From an uncultured Olsenella sp. (GTDB lineage: Bacteria > Actinomycetota > Coriobacteriia > Coriobacteriales > Atopobiaceae): 64,000 nucleotides of DNA. Below the pieces are notes generated by a model. It was not told the origin of the DNA. It was given only the letters and a program-made list of their open reading frames with translations, and searched no databases. Numbering within the stretch: the stretch's first letter is position 1; the number at the start of each line of letters is the position of its first letter. The stretch spans positions 26,574-90,573 of the forward strand of contig CASEVE010000004.1 of the NCBI GenBank assembly GCA_949291295.1, written 5' to 3'. Positions 43,249 through 51,002 of the stretch are shown here, in pieces. The position numbers were made by a program, and so were the translations under genes.

Positions 43249-44633
43249 TGGCCGTGGGGACGATAGCCAAGCAGGTGCTCACCGACATCGCCAACGCGAT
43301 CCGCACGCAGAGCGGCGGGACGGACACCTACCTACCCTCCGAGATGGCCGCTGCCGTTCTGGCGCTCGACGGAGCCAAGGCGGGGACGCCCTACCAGGCG
43401 CCCGCGACGTCCGGCACGGGCGTGATCTCCGACGCCGTGTTCGACGGCATCGCCGACGCGATCCGCGCGCAGAACGGGCTCTCCGAGACGTACAGACCCT
43501 CAGAGATGGCGCCGGCGATCCTGGCGCTCTCGTGGGACACGGGCGTGAAGATCAGGGCCCTGCTGCTCGCGGACGGCACGCTCGAGTTCAACTACCGCGA
43601 CGGGCGCTCCTCCGACGTGCCGGGGGCCGTCATCCTCGAGGCGTGGGAGGTGGACCCTGCAGGCTACTCGTCCGCGGGCTCGAGGCCGTGGGACGACGAC
43701 AAGCTCTCCGTCACGCGCGCCGTCATCGACGAGGACATGGAGGAGAGCGGCCTCGAGAGCGCCGCCTACCTTTTCCATGGGTGCGAGAACCTCGTGGAGG
43801 TCACGGGCTTCGGCCACCTCGTCACGGTGACCAACATGAACCAGATGTTCGTGAGCTGCGGGTCGCTGGAGACGATACGTGCCGACAACTTCTACGCGCA
43901 CGTCGAAAGCGGGGTCCTCATGTTCAGCGGATGCCGGCGCCTCGTCGGGGAGAGGGGCTACGTCCCAGAGCAGACGGACGACCACCTGAACCTGCACTTC
44001 GAGACGACCGGCGTGCTGACCCACACGGACGGGTCCGAGGACGAGCGCGAGTGGTTCCGCTGCTTCCTCTACGACGACGGCGAGCTCATGCTGACGGCGG
44101 CCACCGAGCCCGAGGCGGGACGGACGCTTGTGTCATCTGGGCACCTGTGCGCGAACGCGCGGTACAACTCCGTGGGCTACCAGCCCTGGTACGACCACCG
44201 GCACGACGTGGAGAAGGTGACCGTTACTGCGGACATGGCAACCTACAGCCACGTGAACACGAACTACTGGCTCTACGGGCATCAGGGTGTCACCGAGGTC
44301 ACGGGCATGGGGAACCTCCGCGGCGTGCGCGAGATGCAGCACGCCTTCAACAGCTGCGATGGGCTCACCGAAATCGACCTCTCCGGGCTCGACCCCTCCT
44401 CGCTCGAGGACCTGACGTACACCTTCGGCGGGTGCGGGTCGCTCGTGACGATCTGGGTCGACGCCGATTGGGCGCTACCGGCCTCCGGCGTCTCTGGCTT
44501 CCAGACGTTCTACCAGTGCGCGTCGCTCGTGGGCGGGGCGGGCACGACCTACGCGAGCTCGCGCGCGGGCTACCAGTACATGAGGATCGACGGCGTGGGC
44601 GGTGCCGGGTACCTCACCGTGAAGGGCTCCTAA
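43248..44633 (+). CDS. BspA-like leucine-rich tail protein
   Basis: The protein has 461 residues. The first 90 hold two related units (IAKQVLTDIANAIRTQSGGT/YLPSEMAAAVLAL and IADAIRAQNGLSETYRPSEM), a tail-fibre attachment motif. Then come two copies of a BspA/DUF285-type block (AAYLFHGCENLVEVTGFGHL, MNQMFVSCGSLETI; and EMQHAFNSCDGLTEIDLSGL, LTYTFGGCGSLVTIWV). Such repeats bind surface ligands, so this is probably the outer receptor-binding or head-decoration protein. It is the last gene of the late operon; no lysis gene follows. Confidence 0.8.
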   Translation: MAVGTIAKQVLTDIANAIRTQSGGTDTYLPSEMAAAVLALDGAKAGTPYQAPATSGTGVISDAVFDGIADAIRAQNGLSETYRPSEMAPAILALSWDTGVKIRALLLADGTLEFNYRDGRSSDVPGAVILEAWEVDPAGYSSAGSRPWDDDKLSVTRAVIDEDMEESGLESAAYLFHGCENLVEVTGFGHLVTVTNMNQMFVSCGSLETIRADNFYAHVESGVLMFSGCRRLVGERGYVPEQTDDHLNLHFETTGVLTHTDGSEDEREWFRCFLYDDGELMLTAATEPEAGRTLVSSGHLCANARYNSVGYQPWYDHRHDVEKVTVTADMATYSHVNTNYWLYGHQGVTEVTGMGNLRGVREMQHAFNSCDGLTEIDLSGLDPSSLEDLTYTFGGCGSLVTIWVDADWALPASGVSGFQTFYQCASLVGGAGTTYASSRAGYQYMRIDGVGGAGYLTVKGS

Positions 44634-44677
44634 CAAGCACCCCTCCGGCGCGTGTGGCAGGACGCCTGCGCAGAATC

Positions 44678-44683
44678 TATAAT
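44678..44683 (+). promoter_or_regulatory. Consensus -10 (TATAAT) before the accessory gene pair
   Basis: TATAAT lies in a short AT-rich stretch 36 bp before the gene at 44719; the -35 (GTGGCA, 18 bp upstream) is poor. It suggests the pair is expressed on its own, including in the lysogen. Confidence 0.55.
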
Positions 44684-44718
44684 TCTTATATTGATTCTCC
44701 GCTTCTTAGGAGGGCGTG

Positions 44719-45354
44719 ATGTTTGGTATCCCAGAGCCCGAGACCATTGTCATCGTGGAAGCCGATGGGTGCGGCAAGTACTCGAAGCTGCTCCACAACC
44801 TCGTGGGTACCGCTGATGATAAGGATTGTGATCACGTTGTCGGCCCGGTTGACGGGTCGATTCGCACCGTCATTTACAACGAGCGGCTCTTCAACGACAA
44901 CCTGCTCACGTCCGACCAGAAGGTCGTGTTCGTCGGGAGCCCTGGCTTTGCTCGTGACTACATCGAGGCCCTCAATGCCCAGTCGACCGACAGAATCGAG
45001 GGTGGTGGCGTCCATATTCTCGTCAGTGGAAAGCAGGCTTCCATCACTGTTGATTCGGGTTCTGGGACGCGCGAGCAGTACTGGGATTTCCTTGCTTTCG
45101 CTCGATCGCACGGCCAAGACCTCCCCGACCTTCTCTCCGACTTCCACGAGGCGGACACCGACTCGAAGGACGGTCCCAACAACCCACTTGAGGTCATCGG
45201 AGGCTTCTTCGGGGGAATCGGCGGCTTCATCAAACATGGGGTTGACGACCTCACCATCTTTGCCACAAAAGGTGCTGATATCGAGGATCAGAAGTACCAG
45301 TTCGCTGTCAAGCTCTTCTATACCGAGAAGATGCGTGATTTCGCGGAGGCGTGA
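44719..45354 (+). CDS. Uncharacterised accessory protein, first of a pair
   Basis: The protein has 211 residues, acidic, no signal peptide. An N-terminal alpha/beta part starts FGIPEPETIVIVEADGCGKY, then SKLLHNLVGTADDKDCDHV, and later KVVFVGSPGFARDYIEAL and GVHILVSGKQASITVD. A glycine-rich stretch (VIGGFFGGIGGFIKHG) and the end YQFAVKLFYTEKMRDFAEA follow. The first part looks like a small Rossmann- or receiver-like domain that senses or holds the partner, but no motif proves it. AGGAGG lies 5 nt before the ATG. The next gene begins 2 nt after its stop. Confidence 0.6.
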   Translation: MFGIPEPETIVIVEADGCGKYSKLLHNLVGTADDKDCDHVVGPVDGSIRTVIYNERLFNDNLLTSDQKVVFVGSPGFARDYIEALNAQSTDRIEGGGVHILVSGKQASITVDSGSGTREQYWDFLAFARSHGQDLPDLLSDFHEADTDSKDGPNNPLEVIGGFFGGIGGFIKHGVDDLTIFATKGADIEDQKYQFAVKLFYTEKMRDFAEA

Positions 45355-45355
45355 G

Positions 45356-46888
45356 ATGGATGACTTTGAACGCGGCTACGACTTCGTTCTCAGACAGGGC
45401 GGTGGCCGCCTTGGTGCGGAGGCTGGCATCAACTACATTCGCGACGTCCAGGCGGCAATAGACGAGCTTTACCGCCGGATGAACGCCTACGACTACTATC
45501 GGGCAACGAAGTCGGCTCAGGAGTCTCTCAAGGGATTCCTCGCAGAGGAGTACGCCGCCGGGACGGCGAACATCGACGCCGCCGTCAAGGGGAGTGACGT
45601 GAGGTTCGAGGTTCTTCACTCGCACGACCTCGGATCGGTCGATGTTGCGGGGCCTGGCTCTGCATACCAACTTAAGGTCTACGAAAGCCCCTATCAGACT
45701 GTCAGGACGCTCGGTACCACTCTTTTCGACCGGTACAAGGCATCAGCCGATTCAGCGAGACTAAGCTTCAATGAGTGGGCGACGCTCAAGGGAAGGGCCG
45801 GCGCAAGCCCCTCCGACCTTCTCTACGAAGGACAGTTTGGTCTCGTTGCTCCCGATAAGCTCGAAGACTGTCGGCAGGAGGCCTTCAAGCTTCTCGCAAG
45901 GAGCAAGGCGCTCGGCAAGGATGCTGAGGTGCAGAGGTGGGAGAAGGTTGCCGACGGACTCGTAGACCGCGTGAGAGGTAAAGGCGGCGTCGAGGGGAAG
46001 GCGCTGACAGTAGACGAGGCGCGAAAGAAGGCCATCGAGGTGAGCAGTGGCAATCACCTAGATTCTATGGACGATGGCATGACTCCGGCCCAGCTCGTCG
46101 AGGCCCAGCACCTGCTGAGACAGTCTCTCAAGGCGGGCGCAACAGCTGCCGCTGTCTCTGCCGCCTTAAAAGTTGCCCCGGAGATCTATCGTGCCATAGA
46201 CAAGCTTGTTACCGAGGGAGAGCTGACAGAGGAGGACATCCGCACCATCGGTGCCGCCACTTTAGACGGGGGAACAACGGGCTTTATCAACGGTTCGGCA
46301 TCTGCGGCAATCACCGCCGCCGCTGCGAAGGGCATGTTCGGACAGGGAATCATGAGAGCGGCGAGCAGGTCCATGGGGCCAGCAGTTATCGGGACACTTG
46401 TCGTACTTACCGTCGAAACGTGCAGGGATGCATTCCTCGTCGCGAACGGACAGAAGACCCAAAAGGAGCTCATGGACGGATTCACACAGGGTGCATTCGT
46501 CTCGGCAATCTCTTTGGTCGGCGCCGGGGTAGCATCCGTTGTTTCTGGTGGCGCTGCCATCCCCATACTCATTGGCTCCCTTGTTGGATCTGCTGCGGGT
46601 GGCCTCGCGTTCTCCCCGGCAAAGTCCCTCGTGCTGAGCCTTGCCAACGAGTCCGGGTTCACCTTCTTTGGGTTGGTTCGGCAGAGCTACGAGCTACCCG
46701 AGGGGACGAAGGATAGATTGGGGATCAAGAAGGCCTCGGTGAAAAGGGCGAACTTGACTACCGCAGATGTCCATCTCGGGAGAGCTCGGACAGCCCCAGT
46801 CAAGCATGCCTTACTCCATACCATCAGCATCAGCTTCGACAGGCGAGGAATCGTTGGTGTGGACAAGATTGGCTATATGTCGAGCTAG
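45356..46888 (+). CDS. Uncharacterised accessory protein with glycine-rich membrane-like segments
   Basis: The protein has 510 residues. The N-terminal 240 residues are mixed helical (ESLKGFLAEEYAAGTANIDA, LGSVDVAGPGSAYQLKVYES, LLYEGQFGLVAPDKLEDC). From about residue 245 comes a helical, small-residue-rich part: AGATAAAVSAALKVAPEIYR, GFINGSASAAITAAAAKGMF, AVIGTLVVLTVETCRDAFLV and VSAISLVGAGVASVVSGGAA, then IPILIGSLVGSAAGGLAFSP, which look like glycine-zipper membrane or pore helices. It ends SFDRRGIVGVDKIGYMSS. GGAGG lies 7 nt before the ATG. With its partner it may be a membrane-active defence or toxin pair. I do not recognise a named family. Confidence 0.62.
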   Translation: MDDFERGYDFVLRQGGGRLGAEAGINYIRDVQAAIDELYRRMNAYDYYRATKSAQESLKGFLAEEYAAGTANIDAAVKGSDVRFEVLHSHDLGSVDVAGPGSAYQLKVYESPYQTVRTLGTTLFDRYKASADSARLSFNEWATLKGRAGASPSDLLYEGQFGLVAPDKLEDCRQEAFKLLARSKALGKDAEVQRWEKVADGLVDRVRGKGGVEGKALTVDEARKKAIEVSSGNHLDSMDDGMTPAQLVEAQHLLRQSLKAGATAAAVSAALKVAPEIYRAIDKLVTEGELTEEDIRTIGAATLDGGTTGFINGSASAAITAAAAKGMFGQGIMRAASRSMGPAVIGTLVVLTVETCRDAFLVANGQKTQKELMDGFTQGAFVSAISLVGAGVASVVSGGAAIPILIGSLVGSAAGGLAFSPAKSLVLSLANESGFTFFGLVRQSYELPEGTKDRLGIKKASVKRANLTTADVHLGRARTAPVKHALLHTISISFDRRGIVGVDKIGYMSS

Positions 46889-47015
46889 TGACCCTCACTT
46901 TATTCTTACTGTGGATCGTTGCCACCGTATGGGTGCGAACTGAGATTACCCGCTTTTTCGAGCAGGACTTGACGATTGTTTGTGAGGTCCTATCGTCTCC
47001 CATATTCATTTTGAA

Positions 47016-47043
47016 GCCCCGCGATTGCTTTCAATCGCGGGGC
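47016..47043 (+). terminator. Terminator after the accessory pair
   Basis: A perfect 12-bp stem (GCCCCGCGATTG with CAATCGCGGGGC) and a CTTT loop, followed by ATGTTCTGTTC. It also lies 22 nt after the stop of the convergent minus-strand gene, so it can end both. Confidence 0.8.
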
Positions 47044-47065
47044 ATGTTCTGTTCACTTAACTGCC

Positions 47066-47371
47066 TCAGAATGTTGGGAACTCTCTGTGCACCGGACCGT
47101 CCATGAGCATCCGGTACCACCAGTCGCGGTCCTTACAGCCGCTGGTTCCCAGCATGTCGAGCAGCAGGGTCTGCGCGAGCTCTCCTAGCGTAGCGAAGTG
47201 CTCCCGCATGCTGTCTTCCAGGGTGACCTTGCTTCGTATCATGTCTCCGAGAATCTCCCTGAGCTCTTCGAGAGTAAAGCTTTGCGGTGAGATCTCAACG
47301 AGCTCAGCGCGGAAGTGGGAGTAGTCCTCGAGTTCGCACATGGCTTCAATGTCTGCTGTGCTGTAGTTCAT
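47066..47371 (-). CDS. Small uncharacterised cargo protein at the right end of the element
   Basis: The protein has 101 residues, acidic and helical (YSTADIEAMCELEDYSHFRA, then FTLEELREILGDMIRSKVTL and GTSGCKDRDWWYRMLMDGP). No family is recognised. AAGGAG lies 8 nt before the ATG at 47371. It is the last gene before attR and is read back into the element, the place where lysogen-expressed genes usually sit. Confidence 0.6.
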   Translation of the reverse strand: MNYSTADIEAMCELEDYSHFRAELVEISPQSFTLEELREILGDMIRSKVTLEDSMREHFATLGELAQTLLLDMLGTSGCKDRDWWYRMLMDGPVHREFPTF

Positions 47372-47417
47372 GGTTAGACTCCTTCGGTCTGCCCATTGCA
47401 TCGGCTTGGCTGTGGAC

Positions 47418-47438
47418 GGGACACAATCGGGACACAAC
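47418..47438 (+). promoter_or_regulatory. Right arm-type integrase sites (two GGGACACAA repeats)
   Basis: GGGACACAAT (47418-47427) and GGGACACAAC (47429-47438) match the three left-end copies and have the same orientation. They lie about 120 bp inside attR. Confidence 0.7.
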
Positions 47439-47554
47439 AACGACCGGAACTCTGTTTTCGTCAGGTTCCGTCTGTTGCTGTCCGTTGCTGCAAAAGACCT
47501 GCTCAGACGCTCTTTTGTGTATGTCAGTTGTCCTCAGTCCCTGCCGTGGGATAA

Positions 47555-47602
47555 CCCTCTCAAGGCGGAGATCACCAGTTCGAATCTGGTACGGGCTACC
47601 AA
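47555..47602 (+). repeat. attR, 48-bp core
   Basis: An exact copy of 15671-15718. The bases before it (GTGGGATAA) do not match the tRNA 5' half, so no tRNA is made here. Confidence 0.92.
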
Positions 47603-47609
47603 ACGTTCA

Positions 47610-47638
47610 GGGTCGGGGCCACGCTCCGACCCTTTTTT
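47610..47638 (+). terminator. Original host terminator of the tRNA-Glu cluster
   Basis: GGGTCGG and CCGACCC pair around a 9-nt loop, followed by six T. It lies 8 nt after attR and was presumably the tRNA terminator before integration. Confidence 0.85.
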
Positions 47639-47781
47639 GTTTTCAGCTACCTATGGTCGCAGTGTTTCCGTCCCGTAACGGACATGTTGTCTCTCGGTCT
47701 CCGTTAAGCTCTCTTGAGGCGGGTTTAGGAGTCTGTGAGTAGAATAGACAGACCGAACCACGATGGGAGGACTTTCGACAC

Positions 47782-48513
47782 ATGGCAAACATGATCGAGA
47801 TCAAGGGTCTCAACAAGTACTTCGGCGACCTCCACGTGCTGAAGGACATCAACCTCACGGTGGCCGCGGGCGAGAAGCTCGTCATCATCGGCCCGTCCGG
47901 CTCCGGTAAGTCTACGCTCATCCGTTGCGTGGACTACCTCGAGGAGCCCACCTCCGGCGAGGTCATCATCGATGGTACGCCGCTTACCAAGAAGAACCAC
48001 CTCGAGATGGCGCGCAAGTACTCCTCGATGGTGTTCCAGCAGTTCAACCTGTATCCCAACATGACGGTGCTCGGCAACCTCACGCTGGCCCCCATCAAGC
48101 TGCAGAAGAAGAGCAAGGAGGAGGCAACCAAGACCGCCATGGCCGCGCTCGAGCGCGTGGGGCTTGCCTCCAAGGCGGGGGAGTACCCGCAGAACCTCTC
48201 CGGCGGCCAGCAGCAGCGCGTCGCCATCGCCCGCGCGATGTGCACCAAGCAGCCGATCATCCTCTTTGACGAGCCCACCTCCGCGCTCGACCCAGAGATG
48301 ATCCAGGAGGTCCTCGACGTCATGATCGAGCTCGCGCGCGACAACATCACCATGATCTGCGTCACGCACGAGATGAACTTCGCCAAGCAGGTCGCCGACC
48401 GCGTCATCTTCATGGACGACGGCCAGATCCTGGAGGAGGGCACCCCCGAGCACTTCTTCACCAACCCGCAGAACCCGCGCTGCCAGGACTTCCTCAACAA
48501 GATCTTGCGCTAG
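47782..48513 (+). CDS. Polar amino-acid ABC transporter ATP-binding protein
   Basis: The protein has 243 residues. Walker [14 protein letters not shown]-loop [16 protein letters not shown], signature [15 protein letters not shown], Walker [16 protein letters not shown] and the His switch CVTHEMNFA are complete. The QFNLFP-like Q-loop and overall sequence are those of the GlnQ/PAAT family. It powers uptake by the two permeases encoded downstream. GGGAGG precedes the ATG. It is the first gene of a five-gene operon that begins just outside the element. Confidence 0.92.
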   Translation: MANMIEIKGLNKYFGDLHVLKDINLTVAAGEKLVIIGPSGSGKSTLIRCVDYLEEPTSGEVIIDGTPLTKKNHLEMARKYSSMVFQQFNLYPNMTVLGNLTLAPIKLQKKSKEEATKTAMAALERVGLASKAGEYPQNLSGGQQQRVAIARAMCTKQPIILFDEPTSALDPEMIQEVLDVMIELARDNITMICVTHEMNFAKQVADRVIFMDDGQILEEGTPEHFFTNPQNPRCQDFLNKILR

Positions 48514-48546
48514 CGCCCGGGCCTGTCAAGCGGCACATACGGTACC

Positions 48547-48563
48547 ACCCGCCTTCGGGCGGT
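48547..48563 (+). terminator. Short hairpin between ATPase and binding-protein genes
   Basis: CCCGCC and GGGCGG pair around TTC, with no T tract. More likely an mRNA-stability or partial-termination hairpin than a full terminator. GGGCGAGAAG, a form of the recurrent octamer, follows at 48570. Confidence 0.45.
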
Positions 48564-48624
48564 CAATCGCGGGCGAGAAGAACCCGGTCTCGCCTCGCTC
48601 AACCAACGGGAAGGGAGAACCACC

Positions 48625-49479
48625 ATGAACCTGTCACGTCGCCAGCTCCTCAAGGCCTTCGGCACCGCCGGCGCACTCGCCGGAATGGGCGCGCTCGCGG
48701 GCTGCAACTCCGATCCCGCGGCCTCCAGCGACGACTCCGCCTCCAAGGTCGCCACCATCAAGGATCGCGGCAAGCTCAACTGCGGCGTCAAGGCTGACGT
48801 TCTTGGTTACGGCTACCTCAACACCGAGACCGGCGAGTACGAGGGCCTCGAGATCGATCTCTGCTATCAGATCGCCGCGGCGGTTCTGGGCGTCTCCTAC
48901 GAGGAGGCCAAGGAGCAGAAGCTCTGCGAGTTCACCACCGTCACGCCCAAGACGCGCGGCCCGCTCATCGACAACGATAGCCTCGACATCGTCTGCGCCA
49001 CCTACACCATTACCGACGAGCGCCTTGAGGACTGGGACTTCTCCGACCCCTATCGCGTTGACCACGTGGGCGTCATGATCATGAAGGACTCCGGCATGGA
49101 GAAGCTCGCCGACCTCGACGGCAAGCTCATCGGCGTCTCCCAGGGTTCTACGACCAAGCAGGCCGTGACCGACGCCGTCGCCGAGCAGGGCGTGACCCTC
49201 ACCGACGACAACTTCAACGAGTACCCCGACTACCCGTCGATCAACTCGGCCCTCGAGTCCGGCAACATCGATGCCTTTGCCATGGACCGCTCCACGCTGA
49301 ACACCTACATGAACGACCAGAAGCAGCTCCTCGAGCCTGAGGTTGAGTTTGGCCCGCAGGAGTACGGCATCGCGTCCAAGAAGGGCTCCGACCTCTCCGA
49401 GGTAATCAACGAGAAGGTCAACGAGCTTCTCGATAACGGCTGGCTCGACGAGGAGGCCGAGACCTGGAACCTGCTCTAA
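48625..49479 (+). CDS. Amino-acid ABC transporter substrate-binding lipoprotein
   Basis: The protein has 284 residues. It has a lipoprotein signal (LSRRQLLKAFGTAGALAGMG, with the lipobox LAGC) that also carries a twin-arginine-like RRQLLK. The SBP_bac_3 fold follows: LNCGVKADVLGYGYLNTETG, EYEGLEIDLCYQIAAAV, then TVTPKTRGPLIDNDSLDIVC, FSDPYRVDHVGVMIMKDSG and LIGVSQGSTTKQAVTD. The pattern fits binding proteins for glutamate, aspartate or glutamine; the exact ligand is not decided. AAGGGAG precedes the ATG. A terminator-like hairpin follows, which would give more of this protein than of the permeases. Confidence 0.9.
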   Translation: MNLSRRQLLKAFGTAGALAGMGALAGCNSDPAASSDDSASKVATIKDRGKLNCGVKADVLGYGYLNTETGEYEGLEIDLCYQIAAAVLGVSYEEAKEQKLCEFTTVTPKTRGPLIDNDSLDIVCATYTITDERLEDWDFSDPYRVDHVGVMIMKDSGMEKLADLDGKLIGVSQGSTTKQAVTDAVAEQGVTLTDDNFNEYPDYPSINSALESGNIDAFAMDRSTLNTYMNDQKQLLEPEVEFGPQEYGIASKKGSDLSEVINEKVNELLDNGWLDEEAETWNLL

Positions 49480-49533
49480 CGAGAGCCGCGCGGTGCGGAT
49501 GGCGAGCGTGTCTCTCGCCCCGCGCTGCGCACT

Positions 49534-49567
49534 AACGCCCGAGTGGCGCCATCCGCTCGGGCGTTTT
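49534..49567 (+). terminator. Intra-operon terminator after the binding-protein gene
   Basis: AACGCCCGAG and CTCGGGCGTT pair around a 12-nt loop and are followed by TT and GCAC. It sits 29 bp before the first permease and probably works as a partial terminator that sets subunit ratios. Confidence 0.75.
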
Positions 49568-49595
49568 GCACGTGTTGGCATGAGAAAGGAACAAG

Positions 49596-50342
49596 ATGCT
49601 CGAAGGCCTGTTCGATCCCAAGCGCTGGGAGATCACCTTCAGCGACATGAGCAGCTTCCTCGATGGCTTCTCCATGACGCTCACGGTGGTTCTTGTCGGA
49701 CTTGCGATCTCGCTGGTGCTGGGGTGCCTGCTCGGTGTGCTGTCCACCACGCGCTCGCGAATCCTGCGCGCCATAAGCCGTGTCTACGTGGAGTTCTTCC
49801 AGAACACGCCGCTGCCGGTGCAGGTGTTCTTCTACTACATGGCCGGACCCCGCCTGCTTCAGGCGGTTCTCGGCACGCCTTCTCCCGTGAGGCTCTCGGC
49901 CTTTGCCATCGGTGCTGTGGGCGTGGGTCTCTATCATGCGGCCTACGTCTCCGAGGTCATCCGCACGGGCATTGAGAGCGTTCCGCGCGGCCAGATGGAG
50001 GCGGCGCGCAGCCAGGGCTTCACCACCGTGCAGGCCTATGCCTACATCATCTTGCCGCAGACCTTCAAGGTGATTCTTCCGCCGCTCTGCAACCAGGCGC
50101 TCAACCTGGTCAAGAACACCTCGGTGCTGGCGCTCATCGCTGGCGGCGACCTCATGTACAACGCCGATAACTTTGTCTCCACCTACGGCTACCTGCAGGG
50201 CTACATCCTCGCGTGCGTGCTCTACTTTGTTATCTGCTTCCCGCTGGCGATGCTCGTTCAGTGGCTCGAGCGCCGCGCCAAGGTGCGCCCGCGCGCAAAG
50301 GTCATTGCCGGTATCACCCCCGAGCCCGCAAAGGAGGCGTAG
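49596..50342 (+). CDS. Amino-acid ABC transporter permease
   Basis: The protein has 248 residues with about five membrane helices (for example MTLTVVLVGLAISLVLGCLL). The family EAA-type loop is ESVPRGQMEAARSQGFTTVQAY followed by IILPQTFKVILPPLCNQ (read as GQMEAARSQG and LPQ). VYVEFFQNTPLPVQVFFYY is the HisM/GlnP signature. It pairs with the next gene to form the channel. AAAGGAA lies before the ATG. Confidence 0.9.
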   Translation: MLEGLFDPKRWEITFSDMSSFLDGFSMTLTVVLVGLAISLVLGCLLGVLSTTRSRILRAISRVYVEFFQNTPLPVQVFFYYMAGPRLLQAVLGTPSPVRLSAFAIGAVGVGLYHAAYVSEVIRTGIESVPRGQMEAARSQGFTTVQAYAYIILPQTFKVILPPLCNQALNLVKNTSVLALIAGGDLMYNADNFVSTYGYLQGYILACVLYFVICFPLAMLVQWLERRAKVRPRAKVIAGITPEPAKEA

Positions 50343-50345
50343 ACC

Positions 50346-50993
50346 ATGGAAATCTTTACCCCAGCAAACGTCTCCTTCATCATGCAGGGCTTCCTCAAGA
50401 CGATCGAGATCTCCGTCCTGGCCATCATCTTCTCGGTTCTTCTCGGCACGGTGCTCGCGCTCGTCAAGCAGTACTGCACGGGGAAGCTGAGCGTGTTCAA
50501 GTGGATCGTCTCCGCCTACATCGAGCTCTTCCGCTGCACGCCCAACCTGCTGTGGATTCTCTTCATCTACTTTACGGTCAAGGGCTCTGACATCTTCATC
50601 TCGGTGCTCGCGTTCACGATCTTCACCTCCGCCGTCATGGCAGAGATCATCCGCGGCGGCCTCAACTCCATTCCCAAGAGCCAGTTTGAGGCCGCTCAGA
50701 GCCAGGGCTTTGGGTTCTTCTCGACCATGGGCCTGATCATTTTGCCGCAGACGTTCAAGACCATCGTCCCGGCGCTCTTCAGCCAGTGCACCACGGTCAT
50801 CAAGGACTCGTCGTATCTTGCGGGCATCAACGTGGCGGAGTTCATGTTCTCGGCCAAGGTCGTCATGGGCTACACCTCGGATCTCACCCAGGTGCTTCTG
50901 CTCTACGGCTTTGTGTTCCTGCTCTACTTTGTGCTCAACTTTGGCATCTCGCTCATCGTCCGCGCCTACCAGCGTCGCCTCGTGGCGGCCTAA
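50346..50993 (+). CDS. Amino-acid ABC transporter permease
   Basis: The protein has 215 residues. It has the same fold as its neighbour: AYIELFRCTPNLLWILFIY, then GGLNSIPKSQFEAAQSQGF and GLIILPQTFKTIVPALFSQ. It begins 3 nt after the previous stop and has a GGAGG site in the end of that gene. Two different permeases point to a heterodimeric channel. Confidence 0.9.
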   Translation: MEIFTPANVSFIMQGFLKTIEISVLAIIFSVLLGTVLALVKQYCTGKLSVFKWIVSAYIELFRCTPNLLWILFIYFTVKGSDIFISVLAFTIFTSAVMAEIIRGGLNSIPKSQFEAAQSQGFGFFSTMGLIILPQTFKTIVPALFSQCTTVIKDSSYLAGINVAEFMFSAKVVMGYTSDLTQVLLLYGFVFLLYFVLNFGISLIVRAYQRRLVAA

Positions 50994-51002
50994 GGAGGAG
51001 CC

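Larger units (their letters stand above)
15671..47602. mobile_element. Integrated phage-like element of about 32 kb in tRNA-Glu
   Basis: It is bounded by a 48-bp direct repeat of the tRNA-Glu 3' end and has an integrase gene next to the left end. Order: integrase and a minus-strand gene; regulators; replication ATPase; TerS, TerL, portal; a roughly 10-kb cargo block with type I restriction-modification; scaffold, capsid, connectors, Dit, Tal, fibre, BspA-like protein; an uncharacterised pair; a terminator; one minus-strand gene. No tail-tube protein, tape measure, holin or endolysin is visible, so self-sufficiency is doubtful. Confidence 0.92.

Noticed and set aside
44723..46888. A 721-codon frame joining the accessory pair
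   Set aside because: Its first 211 codons are out of frame with the 44719-45354 gene and read as Ser/Arg-rich noise; the real second gene starts at ATG 45356 with a GGAGG site.
46888..47106. A 72-codon frame with a hydrophobic start, overlapping the previous stop by one base
   Set aside because: The perfect terminator hairpin at 47016-47043 lies inside it and no ribosome site precedes the GTG. A truncated membrane peptide is not excluded.
47551..47602. A possible fourth tRNA gene at the right end of the element
   Set aside because: Only the 3' half of tRNA-Glu is present; no acceptor or D-arm partner lies upstream, so it is the attachment repeat.
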